Origin: Siderastrea siderea
Lineage: Eukaryota; Cnidaria; Anthozoa; Scleractinia; Rhizangiidae
Assembly: GCA_964030785.1 (NCBI GenBank)
Contig: OZ034969.1
Span: 38,920,201 to 38,984,200 of the forward strand
DNA length: 64,000 nt
Direction: 5' to 3'
The position numbers and the translations under genes were made by a program. This document shows positions 55,298-64,000 of this stretch, in pieces (within the stretch, counting starts at the first letter, position 1; each line of letters starts with the position of its first letter). Under the pieces are notes generated by a model. It was given only the letters and a program-made list of their open reading frames with translations, was not told the origin of the DNA and did no database searches.

Positions 55298-56810
55298 CTA
55301 GAAATGAACAAAAGAAATCCAGTGTCACATTTACGCGTATACTAAGGGAATTCTGAATTGGATTCTCGGATGTAATTGAGGTTGCTATGTGATTTACTGA
55401 CTGTCGCCACATTCGAGACATGTGTTTGATTGATAACAATAGAGTCACCAGAAAGCTGTCAAAACGTCGGTGATAAGTTCTCAAAAACTAATTGAAAACT
55501 GAGTCGATTTGCCAACACAGTACAAGTGCAGTACGGTAAAGCCTATGGGAAAAAGGAAAGAAAAGAGAAGTAAAAACGCATAAAACGAGCTGAATGGAGA
55601 AGGAACTAAATCCTGTTTGGCTTTTATTCCTGTGCATGTCGCAAATGAAATATCGCCATTCTTGCCTCAAAATAGTAGTTACAGGCAATGTTTTTCACCG
55701 TTTGGCCTCAAATTGCACATACATAGCACGACACTTCTTTTTATCCGGTTATTTTTATTTTCTTACCATAATAGGACAGTTAAGTGAGGACATTTCGTTT
55801 CCTATTTCCGTTACAGTCAGCTTGCCGGGACATTTTCCTTCAAAAGTGCGTCTAACCTGGACGGAATCTTCACTTATGTCTCGACTTTCACTCAATGGCT
55901 ACAACGGAGGGACAAAAAAAAATATCACCATTAATTTTCTAGCAAAAAATGAATTCATTAACTAGTAAAAAAAAAAACAGATGCTAGACTGTCAATACTG
56001 TTTGACCACGAGATATATTCCATTTCCAGTCTCCTTTCCAACAGAACCTGGACGCAAAGATTAGATGCAAAGCTTGGCTCGTGAAAGTTTTTTTCAAGCC
56101 AGAAATCTTCCTCTGACGACAGCAAAGCAAGGGGAATTTAATTTTATGTGCGTGGTCTCTTAATGCCTAGTGCACAAGAAAGTTTTGTAAATGTTTCACC
56201 TGGACTTGAACAAATTTAGTAGTTTTCTTTTGCTTGAACGAAATCCTCGCTGCAATAAAAAAAAACAAAAAAAAACAAAAACAAAAAGCCTCAGCTTAAC
56301 ATTAATGACGAATTTAAAACACTATCCCTTTTTCCCGGAGTCGTTAATGCAGTCGTTAACGTACTCGTGACCGCAGTTAACCGTAGTATTATTTTGCGAG
56401 ATTTTGTTTCATAGTTTTCTGGTCTGAGAGCCTTCAGTTTTTGAAGGCAGTCTCTAGTTTTCCATTTTTCGTGTTCAAACGAAAACAGAAAAGCACAGTG
56501 CGCACTTTAAGAGGTTGAATCGAAAGCAGAATCCAACGGCTAATCAGAGGACATGCACTAACGGTTACTCTCGTTTAAGGTGAAAGTTGACGTACCTTTA
56601 AGTTTTTCAAAACTGTTGGAACTAGCATTTTTGTTGCTTCCAGAGTCCTCAGAATGCTGAAAAGGCAACGATCTCATTGAGATGTGAAGTAAGAACCTCA
56701 CCGTTTTTGGGTTCGTCGATCAGCCAGCCAGCCAGCCAGTCAGTCAGTCAGTCAGCCAGTCAGTCAGTCAGTCAGCCAGTCAGTCAGGCAGTCAGTCGAC
56801 AGTGTGTCAG

Positions 56811-56883
<73 letters not shown>

Positions 56884-59800
56884 AAAGCAAGGAAGCAAGC
56901 AAACATCCATCCATCAGGCAATCTATCAGTCTGACAGTGAGTGAGTCAGTCAGTCGGTCAGTCAGTCAGTCAGTCAGTCAGTCAGTCAGGAGCGCAGGCA
57001 AGCAGGCAGACAGGCAGTCAGTCAGTCAGTCAGTCAGTCAGTCAGTAGTCAGACAGTCAAACAGTCAGGCACGCAGCCAAGCAGGCAGGCAGGCAGGCAG
57101 GCAGGCAGTCAGTATGTACACATGTAAACAGAAATCTACCAGTCTCTCAATGAAAACACACTTTGAATCATGGTTGCAGTTCTTACCGAGAGCGAAAAAG
57201 AAGCATGATACTGTGAGTCGCTTTCCCTGGAAAGCGCATTTTTCTCTCTCTGCCGGCGAAAAGCTTGGCGAACCTAAAAGATGTGCGAAAATTAACAGCT
57301 TTGGTACTAAAAGAAGTAAATAAATTTCCTTCTTGCGTGGATGCATGAGCTTTTATTAACATATGAGGTTAGCTTAATTTTTTCTTAGCTTTGTTATTGA
57401 ACAGAATAGATAATTTAAATGGTTAAGTACAATATCACGGAATTACTTGGTATAATAAATTGAAATTTAGATGAAGAGTGCAGTCATCTATAAGGAAAGT
57501 CCACAAATATTGAATTGGGCTTGCTATTCATCACCAAGACACATCCGTTGTAGAGAGCTTTATCATTATTACATAGGTACTGAGATTCAGTTTAAACCGG
57601 TTTGAGCCACAATTTTTTTTCTCTGCAAATGCTGTATTTCAGTACATCAAAACTCTAAACATCGCTTTCACTATCATGTACCTCGTTGTTGAAGACGCAG
57701 TGTAGCAGGAAGATCAGTAATCCCTAAAAAGTTAACAACATATAATAAGTTCAGTGTAACACTGTAAAATAATTGTGAACGCAGCATTTTAAAGCGACAA
57801 CAAGAAGCTAGAGCTTAAGTCTTTCCTTAAATTAGGCTGAAAGACTTAAATATCATTGATTTTAACTGGGTCCGATTAAGAGAATTGAATGGCCGGTGTT
57901 TGAATGACCGGTGCTGAGATCTGGTTTCTGTAGCATGAGGCGAATAAGGGCATTGCTACTCAGCTCCTTCCTGGACGGGATTCTTGTCCATCGTCCCCAG
58001 TCCCACTGTTCTCGTCCCCAGTAATGTTAGGTTTGCCTGATGATTCGCTAGTACCCATTTTTAACATCTGGAAGGAGGGAGAAAATCCTTCAGTTCCTTC
58101 CTTCCTTCCTTCCTTCCTTCCTTCCTTCCTTTCTTCCTTCCTTCTAATTTGCATGCATGAACCCGATGCGCTTGCGTACTAGCTGGATTCTGCCAGTGTC
58201 TTCATTGGTACGTTAGTTTTAAGAGTGGCAATCAGGGTTCTATCTAGGATTTATCGTTTGGGGGAGAAGCCCCGAGTGGCCAAAGGTCACGAGCCTCCTA
58301 GTGGGGTCTGGGGGCATGCCCCCCGGAAATTTTTTGAAATGAATATGCACTGAGATGCAATCTGGAGCATTTTGAGACACAATTTGGAGATAGTGTTTGT
58401 AATACTCCATGTTCCTTGTCATATAGTGTCGTATAGTGTCCTTAGACAAGGAAAACTTACTTCATGTGCACTGGCGTCTGGATGATTATTCTGATATAGT
58501 TACTTATATACTGTAATGATAACAATATTTTTGGGGGAGAAGCTGGGCATTTTGGGGGGCGGGGGAAGCTTCTACCCCTCAAATACCCTAGATAGAACCC
58601 TGCCGGGCAATGAGATAGTTTTTGACACTGCGTACGTAGAGATGACTTGTTTGTGAAATCTCCTCGACACTAAGGAGGCACTAAGGCACTAAGGAGCATT
58701 TCCCTAACCTGAAATCCATTGACGATAGCAAAAGCATACTCGAACACAATTGTGCTCTTGTTTAAGGCGAAGAGGCCAAGAACCCAGCCTACACCAAGAA
58801 TGGGCATCAACACAAACAAACCCTTGATTCCAGCTCTGACAAGTAAAACACAAATCAGTAACAATGAGCACCTAAAAACTGTCTCTTCAATCACGATATG
58901 CTTTGCGTTTTTTTTAACTCGAGGAAATCTGTGAATCTAAAATTGCTTTGAAAAGAAATTTTTGCTGTTGAAAAGTCTTTCATATGGGAAGTATACACAA
59001 ACTCTCCTGCCCACAGAAATCTAAACGCATAAGCTTTAAAATAAGAAGTTATATTTCTAGTGGTATTAGCTATATAAAATGGCTGAAATTAGTTTATCTT
59101 CATCGGAGAGCGCATAGAGAAAATTATTATTATCGGGTGATTCAGTGGAGCTTAATTTTTCCATCGGTTTATCGGTGGCTGACGCATGGAAATATCCTTA
59201 GGAATGTGTTTCACTTTAATAGAAGTTTGCTAGACTGACGGCATGTCCTAAAGCAATCTTTTGTCTTGGTGTAAAACGAAGCATGAACATTGCTTAATTA
59301 ACGAAAGTTATTGCGTTTTGTTATCTCTGGTACGCTTTTGTCAGTACTTACTTGACGTGCGCATGCTCGGAGCTTTTCATTGTAGAGGCGGATGACACCA
59401 CAGTTTTCACCACCATAAACAAGACAAAGCAATTCATCTAGACAAAAAGGACGTAATTAATGTTTCGTGCACGTGCATGTGTATAACACTGTTGCACGTG
59501 CCGGCCAAACAAAATAACAATTGTGGTGCCCATTTGAACACAAAAGAAATGTTGAATGATGTTGGCTCAAGAGTTAGAAGGCATCAAACATCTTTTAACA
59601 TCATGGATGGCCAAACACGTTCAACATGTTGAGTTCAACGATGCTGAGCGGTGTCGAAAGGAAATGTTGGAACCGTTTGTCCAAGGTGTAACATATAGAT
59701 TTCTATTTCCAAAAGAAGATGGTTTTGAGTGATTTAAAAATGAGGCAATGCATTAACCACGACATTCCAAACCAGCTTATTTTCCAACCAGACGATACTG

Positions 59801-62800
59801 CAAGCGAAAACTCTTCACCATTCCGTTACACATCTATACATGTTTGATTGTTATTTAAACATACCGCTATAATTGCAATGACAGGACCAATGAAAGCCCA
59901 TACGGTTCCATCCTCCATAGAAAGCCAACAGCTATAAAAGCAATGAGATGTTTTTTGTCTAAAGGGTGGAGAAAATAGGGTATATTATCACTTAACATTA
60001 TCATCAAAATGTGTTTTGTACTTACATCTCTCTGTTACCGTAGCTGTGTGGCCTTACAGCAACCGTAATACCGACTGGTATAATGGAGAAACCTGCAGTA
60101 AAATTGATGCTAGAATTAATCAAAGGGTACTGTGATGGAGTTTTTACTGTACGTTTTTTGAGTCATGATCTGCTAAATTTACACTCTAAGTACCTTGCCC
60201 ATACATGAGTTGTTTCTACACCATATGATGAGAATGTCAAATAGATTTTCAAAGATCTGAACGAGCCACGATCAGTTTTTACCGATTTTATAGAAGACAA
60301 AAGAGAAGATACTGAATACATCAACCTCCTTTTTCAAGATGCAACCTTTTTCCTTCCAGCCGTCATTGACTAATACAACCATTACAAATCATTAATAGTT
60401 TCCGGGCATAGCACTGTCATTTTAAATAAATTTGCATCATTATTTTGGCTTTCAATGACGCAAATGTGTATTTTGACAAATGAACATAAATGAACAAGTC
60501 AACGTTCGTTTATGGAAAAAAAACCTCCAGAAGCCTTCAGCCAACTCACTATATTCCCTCTGCTTCAGCTCAGAGTCAGACGAGAAGAGTATTCAAAGGA
60601 AACGGTGGGTGGGTTTTGTAATGCCTAATATGTATTAATCTTAGTTTCTTAATCTTTTGAAAACCGATTAGTAAATTTCTTCATTTGCAATAGCCCGTGC
60701 GTTTTTTTAAGTACCTCCGATCACCATGAATTTACTGCAAGGTTTAAAACTGAATTTTGTGGTACAATATAAGGTCATAACTTACACCATCCAAACACAT
60801 AGTAGTAAGCCATTTTGACATTCTCTGTTTTGAACACTTGGACTACTTTAAGGTACAAATGCAATCCCTCCACTAGCATCCAGGAGAACGCGGTCATGAA
60901 AAGGTAGTGCAGAAACACCGCGATTATTTTACACAGGATCTATAAAGAAAAAGAACGCACTGATACGCAGGCTATATTTGGACGTGTCTATCTCTTATTG
61001 GACGGCGGGAAAACGCATTGACTTGACGGTGGAGGCAGAATTTTTCAAGGGAAAATGACTAAAATCAAGAAATGAGTATTAATGAGTATGTCAGGAATTT
61101 GCAGTAATCAACTAACTAAGGGCTCGGACCAATATGAAACAATTATTCGTTGAAATGAAGTGAATGGTCTACCACGCTTCACCGACACTGATGTGAATAA
61201 TTGTTTAGTATATTCCAAATCAGTGGATAGCCGGCACCAAATAGTTCCTTTTTGCTGGGAAACGAGAAAAGCTCGCGTACGAAATCCAGAACAATGCCGG
61301 GAGGTGAATAGCAGCTGTACCGAGTTCGAGTAGCCAACCAGAGCGCGCAAAAAACGCCTACGCTATCCACTGGTTTGGTAGATACTAAAGTCACTTGTGT
61401 TTGTGGCTCTTTTGGAGTCTTCTTGTGATTTGTGCCATGTAAAATAACGCAAAACGTACATCATGTCTTTTATTCAAAATTTAAATGTTTGAGGCCCTTT
61501 TTCAAATTACGAGCAAATTACGAAAATCGAAAAAGTCTTAAAAAATACGGGTCCGTGGATGCGGTGACATATACTACAGGCTGGCATGGATGACACAAAG
61601 TCAAACTTCTTAACGATTTGCGTCCCCCTGATGTAATTTCAGTTTTTAAAAAAGCATAGCCATCATCAGCAAAATTTGTATGTTTAAATACGGCGATCCG
61701 AACTGAAAAATTGAAGTCCCATGTTATCAGTTGTAATTTTCAGCGGTCAAAAGAACATGCAATCAAGCGCCAACTCTGGTTAGAAAAACATACTGCTCTT
61801 AATTACCGCTTGTTTGTATGCTTTCTTTGAAACTCTACCATTACCGTCGTCTACACTTCTACAAAACTGGTATTACGTGCGGTGATGTGGATGTTTTATT
61901 TGCCTTAATAGGATGAAGTAAACAGAGTATAAAATAAGGAAATTTTACCTTGTTGGAAGTTTCTTTTATTCCAGCGAGAAAGAGGACTTGGGCGAGGAGT
62001 AATGACAACACAAGATTCATATGAATCTTATGACGCTCAGATGACAGTGATCTAAAGCAAAAAGAAAAAAAAAGGTTTTCTACAAAGTCCTTGGGTTAAT
62101 GTTTCTAGCCACAAAAATACTTAATTGCGTTACTTAAAATCAGAAAATATTGTTGGTGGAAACCATTTAAGGAACTCTGTCACTAGCGAAGAAAGTTGAG
62201 AAAAACGGTCTCAGACTGACAAAAGGTGTGGAGGCCAACATTGTAAAAGTACTCTATTATCTTTACAAGGGAAAAAACTTCCCATCCTTTCAGCCGTTAT
62301 AAAATAACAAACTTTCCTTTCACTTACTCAATGCTCAACAGTATTATAAGAGTAATGATGAGAGCTGCTGTTGACACGCCGCAGCCGATATACGTTATGA
62401 TCGTTAGAGCCAACTTGTCGTCCTTGGACAACTGCAAAAAGTATGTTATGCTAAATGAACGTCTCAAGTCATCTTTTGTTTACCTAATTCAACCTCATTT
62501 TATGCAAAAGCACTTCTCATTTTGAAAATGATAATGTGTTACCTTGGGCAGTTAATAAACGTGTTTTTTGTGCGCTAGCAATGTTGCGCCCAACGTCGAT
62601 ATTTAGTTTAGAGTATTCTGCATGGGCGAAAAGATTTACGTTGTAGAAGTCGTACACGTTTTTCGATGAAAAAAACAAAAAACAAAAAACAAATCAAATG
62701 AGTTAAAAAAAGAATAGCAACAGATTGCATCAAGACCGACATGGGTATAACTAGATATAATCAATACTTCTTGAACGAAAAAGCGAAATTCAGACACCCT

Positions 62801-64000
62801 GCGCACGCACAGACGTTCTTGAGCAACGGACGGCAACCGGAAGTTGAATTTTTCATTTGTCAGCTCCTTCTAGCTCTTCCCCAAAGGCTGCTCTTGTTTT
62901 GGTATCTTTTGTCTTGCCATTATAGAAGTGTTAGCATCAGATTGGGTTGAAAGGAAAACGTTAAACTTCTGGTTGTCGTCCGTGGCTCAAGAACTTCTGT
63001 GCTTAAGGACGTTCGCGCTAATTGTTTCTGCGCATCCTTACTGCGCAACAATTCACGGCGCCATGTCATGCCACGTCATGCATTGAGCGCGCGCGCTGTT
63101 GAAGAAATGTAGAGATATATAGCGCTAGTGGGCATTTTAATATCTATGCACGGATTTAACTCTCTTAAATGTTCGGTGACCCCAGATTTTCTTTTGATAG
63201 ATCACTTTCTTTATCGATTATCTACGTTTTATGAAAAATTGAAGAAAACTGTGTTGTGGAAGTTTGTTTCTTTTTTAACTTTTCTGCCCATGCAAGATCG
63301 AATTCCGCTAATATTTTGGCTGCACGGTGTTGGCAGAAGCCCATTTCATAGGTTGAGTTTAACTGGAAGGATGACACCGGTTCAAATTATTTACTTGACA
63401 GACCCACTTAAATGAAATTTAAGTGAGGAAGTGGATCTTGAGCGAATCATTTTTAATATTTTCCAACTAGCCTCTGAGGCCATGTCGAGTTACGAGAACC
63501 GATTTGTCAAAATTGGGGTAGTTTTCCACGCGCTTTATTTCGAAAACGAAGTCGGTGAACCCCCATTTTTTTTGCATTTCTGACATACATAACTCATTAT
63601 CTGACTGTAGCAAAAGTATGAAAAAACCTGTGTTGTAGGGGATTTTAGTGCGAACGACGTCCTTAAGTTCAGCAGTCGACACACATTGCTGACGTGGTTT
63701 TTTTGGGCTTGGATTACTTGACAGAAGATGTCAAATCCTAAACAATTATGATAATCCTTCGCGGCAAAGGACTAACTTCTTAAAATTAATTATGTGTACT
63801 TGTCCCGTTAACAACATGGTGGGAACCCATGGTCAAAAAAAGTTTGAAAAAAGGGAAAAATTTGCAAAAGAAAGGAGGGGACATATAAAGACTGATAACG
63901 CAGTTACTCACCGGTATTTGATTGTGTTGTATGAGCACCGCAAAGCTGGTGAAATGATCGGTTTGGCACACTGTTTGTGTTGCGCTCGAGTTAGATTTTA
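55206..64000 (-). CDS. Adhesion-family G protein-coupled receptor, GPS to C-terminus (12 exons, 5' part beyond window)
   Basis: Twelve exons on the minus strand, all with AG/GT borders and matching phases, give about 360 residues in one frame: 63912-64000, 62328-62431, 61949-62051, 60786-60939, 60026-60092, 59865-59931, 59352-59437, 58709-58835, 57682-57723, 57187-57273, 56596-56656 and 55206-55297. The order is the end of the GPS autoproteolysis motif (DHFTSFAVL, cut expected before the Thr), seven membrane helices, and an intracellular tail of about 80 residues. Family marks include [12 protein letters not shown] after helix 1, [20 protein letters not shown] in helix 3, CWLS and WAFIGP in extracellular loop 2, and [13 protein letters not shown] in helix 6. 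The large extracellular region, needed to name a subfamily, lies beyond 64000. The second Cys of the usual CxC before the GPS cut is Thr here (CQT). It is a plasma-membrane receptor; ligand and G protein are unknown. Confidence 0.93.
56596..56656 (-). CDS. Adhesion GPCR exon: Ser/Asn-rich tail
   Basis: [20 protein letters not shown] plus one base. Acceptor CCTTTTCAG, donor AAG|GTACGT. Confidence 0.8.
56718..57112 (+). repeat. Compound tetranucleotide microsatellite in receptor intron
   Basis: Blocks of (CAGC/CAGT)n, (CAAT)n at about 56813-56852, (CAAG)n at 56853-56895, (CAGT)n at 56945-56990 and 57016-57050, and (CAGG)n at 57080-57107. It lies between the two tail exons at 56656 and 57187. 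Frames rich in Ser-Gln-Ala across it are artefacts. Confidence 0.93.
57187..57273 (-). CDS. Adhesion GPCR exon: proximal cytoplasmic tail
   Basis: [20 protein letters not shown] then QYHASFSLS, basic directly after the membrane as expected. Acceptor CTTTTAG, donor TCG|GTAAGA, both in phase 0. Confidence 0.85.
57682..57723 (-). CDS. Adhesion GPCR exon: end of helix 7 (14 codons)
   Basis: [14 protein letters not shown], the GxxIFLxHC-NNE/NKE end of helix 7 that this family keeps on a short separate exon. Borders TTTTTAG and GAG|GTACAT. Confidence 0.93.
58094..58143 (+). repeat. (CCTT)n microsatellite in receptor intron
   Basis: About twelve CCTT/TTCC units with one interruption (TTTCTT). Confidence 0.93.
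58233..58602. mobile_element. 370-bp hAT-like MITE in receptor intron
   Basis: Ends CAGGGTTCTATCTAG and CTAGATAGAACCCTG-type inverted repeats, 14-15 bp. GTGGCAAT before and CGGGCAAT one base after are a possible mutated 8-bp target duplication. G-rich inside, no ORF. Confidence 0.68.
58709..58835 (-). CDS. Adhesion GPCR exon: helices 6 and 7
   Basis: [20 protein letters not shown] then [20 protein letters not shown] and FQ. GVGW is the conserved helix-6 toggle region. Acceptor TTGTCAG, donor CAG|GTTAGG in phase 0. Confidence 0.95.
59352..59437 (-). CDS. Adhesion GPCR exon: end of helix 5 and intracellular loop 3
   Basis: [20 protein letters not shown] then KSSEHAHV, ending AA|GTAAGT in phase 2; the last Lys codon is completed in the next exon. 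Confidence 0.92.
59440..59864. other. Receptor intron with a CAACATGTTG-containing repeat
   Basis: Holds GTTGGCTCAAGAGTTAGAAGGCATCAAACAT and GGCCAAACACGTTCAACATGTTG, a palindrome-rich stretch that looks like a dispersed repeat. No exon. Confidence 0.35.
59865..59931 (-). CDS. Adhesion GPCR exon: extracellular loop 2 and helix 5
   Basis: [20 protein letters not shown] then IA. CWLS and W-F-GP are the loop-2/helix-5 signature of family B2. Donor GCG|GTATGT in phase 0. Confidence 0.94.
60026..60092 (-). CDS. Adhesion GPCR exon: helix 4 to extracellular loop 2
   Basis: [20 protein letters not shown] then E. The first two bases complete a Cys codon with the preceding T. Acceptor CTGCAG, donor AT|GTAAGT. 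Confidence 0.92.
60786..60939 (-). CDS. Adhesion GPCR exon: helix 3, loop 2 and start of helix 4
   Basis: [20 protein letters not shown] then [20 protein letters not shown] and [11 protein letters not shown]. The Cys near its start is the family Cys that pairs with extracellular loop 2. It ends one base into a codon (T|GTAAGT). Confidence 0.93.
61215..61378. mobile_element. Small inverted-repeat element in receptor intron
   Basis: CCAAATCAGTGGATAG at 61215-61230 is mirrored by CTATCCACTGGTTTGG at 61363-61378. A further pair, AACAATTATTC (61138) and GAATAATTG (61195), lies just outside. No ORF of note. Confidence 0.6.
61949..62051 (-). CDS. Adhesion GPCR exon: intracellular loop 1 and helix 2
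   Basis: [20 protein letters not shown] then [14 protein letters not shown], flanked by CTTTAG and AAG|GTAAAA. Ends in phase 0. Confidence 0.92.
62328..62431 (-). CDS. Adhesion GPCR exon: transmembrane helix 1
   Basis: [20 protein letters not shown] then [14 protein letters not shown]. Acceptor TTTGCAG, donor GA|GTAAGT, leaving phase 2 that is completed by the next exon's A. Confidence 0.92.
63003..63666. mobile_element. Inverted-repeat element in receptor intron (TTAAGGACG ends)
   Basis: TTAAGGACGTTCGCGCTAA at 63003 is mirrored by TTAGTGCGAACGACGTCCTTAA ending at 63666. TTAA at both ends would fit a TTAA target site, but GGACG ends are not the piggyBac type. The 95-codon frame inside (63128-63415) shows no transposase motif. 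Confidence 0.55.
63912..64000 (-). CDS. Adhesion GPCR exon: end of GPS motif and stalk
   Basis: Encodes [20 protein letters not shown] then VLIQHNQIP, ending CCG|GTGAGT in phase 0. HFT is the cleavage tripeptide; the residues after Thr form the tethered-agonist stalk. The exon continues past the window edge. Confidence 0.9.

Noticed and set aside
55594..55965. 123-residue plus-strand ORF
   Set aside because: It starts just upstream of the receptor's last exon in its intron, opposite strand, with low-complexity hydrophobic content and no start or splice support.
56802..57112. CRISPR-like array of short repeats
   Set aside because: The units are contiguous tetranucleotides without spacers; this is a eukaryotic microsatellite.
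56677..57323. Ser-Gln-rich and Ala-Ser-Lys-rich frames
   Set aside because: They are tetranucleotide microsatellite read in frame, inside an intron of the receptor gene.
63128..63415. 95-residue plus-strand ORF as a gene
   Set aside because: It lies inside an intronic inverted-repeat element, antisense to the receptor, and shows no recognised motif.

Overview
This is a eukaryotic, AT-rich, repeat-laden window. I infer a cnidarian, most likely an anthozoan such as a stony coral. The reasons are a multi-exon adhesion-GPCR gene with GT-AG introns, 5'-truncated non-LTR retrotransposons with tetranucleotide tails, many short inverted-repeat (MITE-like) elements, and the near absence of long ORFs. 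Nothing suggests a bacterial or viral genome: no operons, no ribosome-binding sites, no dense ORFs. The species call is inference, not something read directly from the sequence.

Layout. Positions 1-235 (minus) hold the start of a THAP zinc-finger gene that runs off the left edge. Positions 851-2570 and 20154-22013 are two diverged copies of one 1.7-1.9 kb segment with decayed coding-like fragments. The left copy is cut by the start of a triple tandem duplication at 1588-19083: three 5832-bp units that differ at only three bases I could find. Each unit ends inside the reverse transcriptase of a LINE, and only the third unit carries the LINE to its 3' end, (CTAT)n tail and target-site duplication (18875-19909).

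From 22 to 43 kb the window is a mosaic of inverted-repeat elements. It contains a nested, mirror-ordered set of inverted repeats (22746-30608), several foldback elements (26155-26632, 27075-27646, 35761-36607, 38557-40590), hAT-like and piggyBac-like MITEs, a possible solo LTR, and a 536-bp Mutator-like element with a 9-bp target duplication (40598-41133) that carries the N-terminal part of a RecQ-like helicase. From 42.6 to 50.8 kb lie an 89-bp minisatellite in three arrays, a second tandem duplication (1873 bp, two copies), and a 622-bp piggyBac-type MITE. A candidate small two-exon gene (minus) spans 51507-53572, with a LINE 3' end in its intron.

The clearest gene fills 55206-64000 on the minus strand: the GPS end, complete seven-helix domain and cytoplasmic tail of an adhesion-family GPCR. 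I could follow it through 12 exons with matching splice phases to a stop codon. Its introns hold microsatellites and MITEs.

The two real genes at the edges (THAP and adhesion GPCR) are separated by about 55 kb that is mostly mobile-element remains and recent local duplications. No functional link between the genes is visible. The most notable items are the almost identical 3 x 5.8 kb array with its breakpoint beside a hairpin, the gene-capturing Mutator-like element, and the mirrored inverted-repeat complex.
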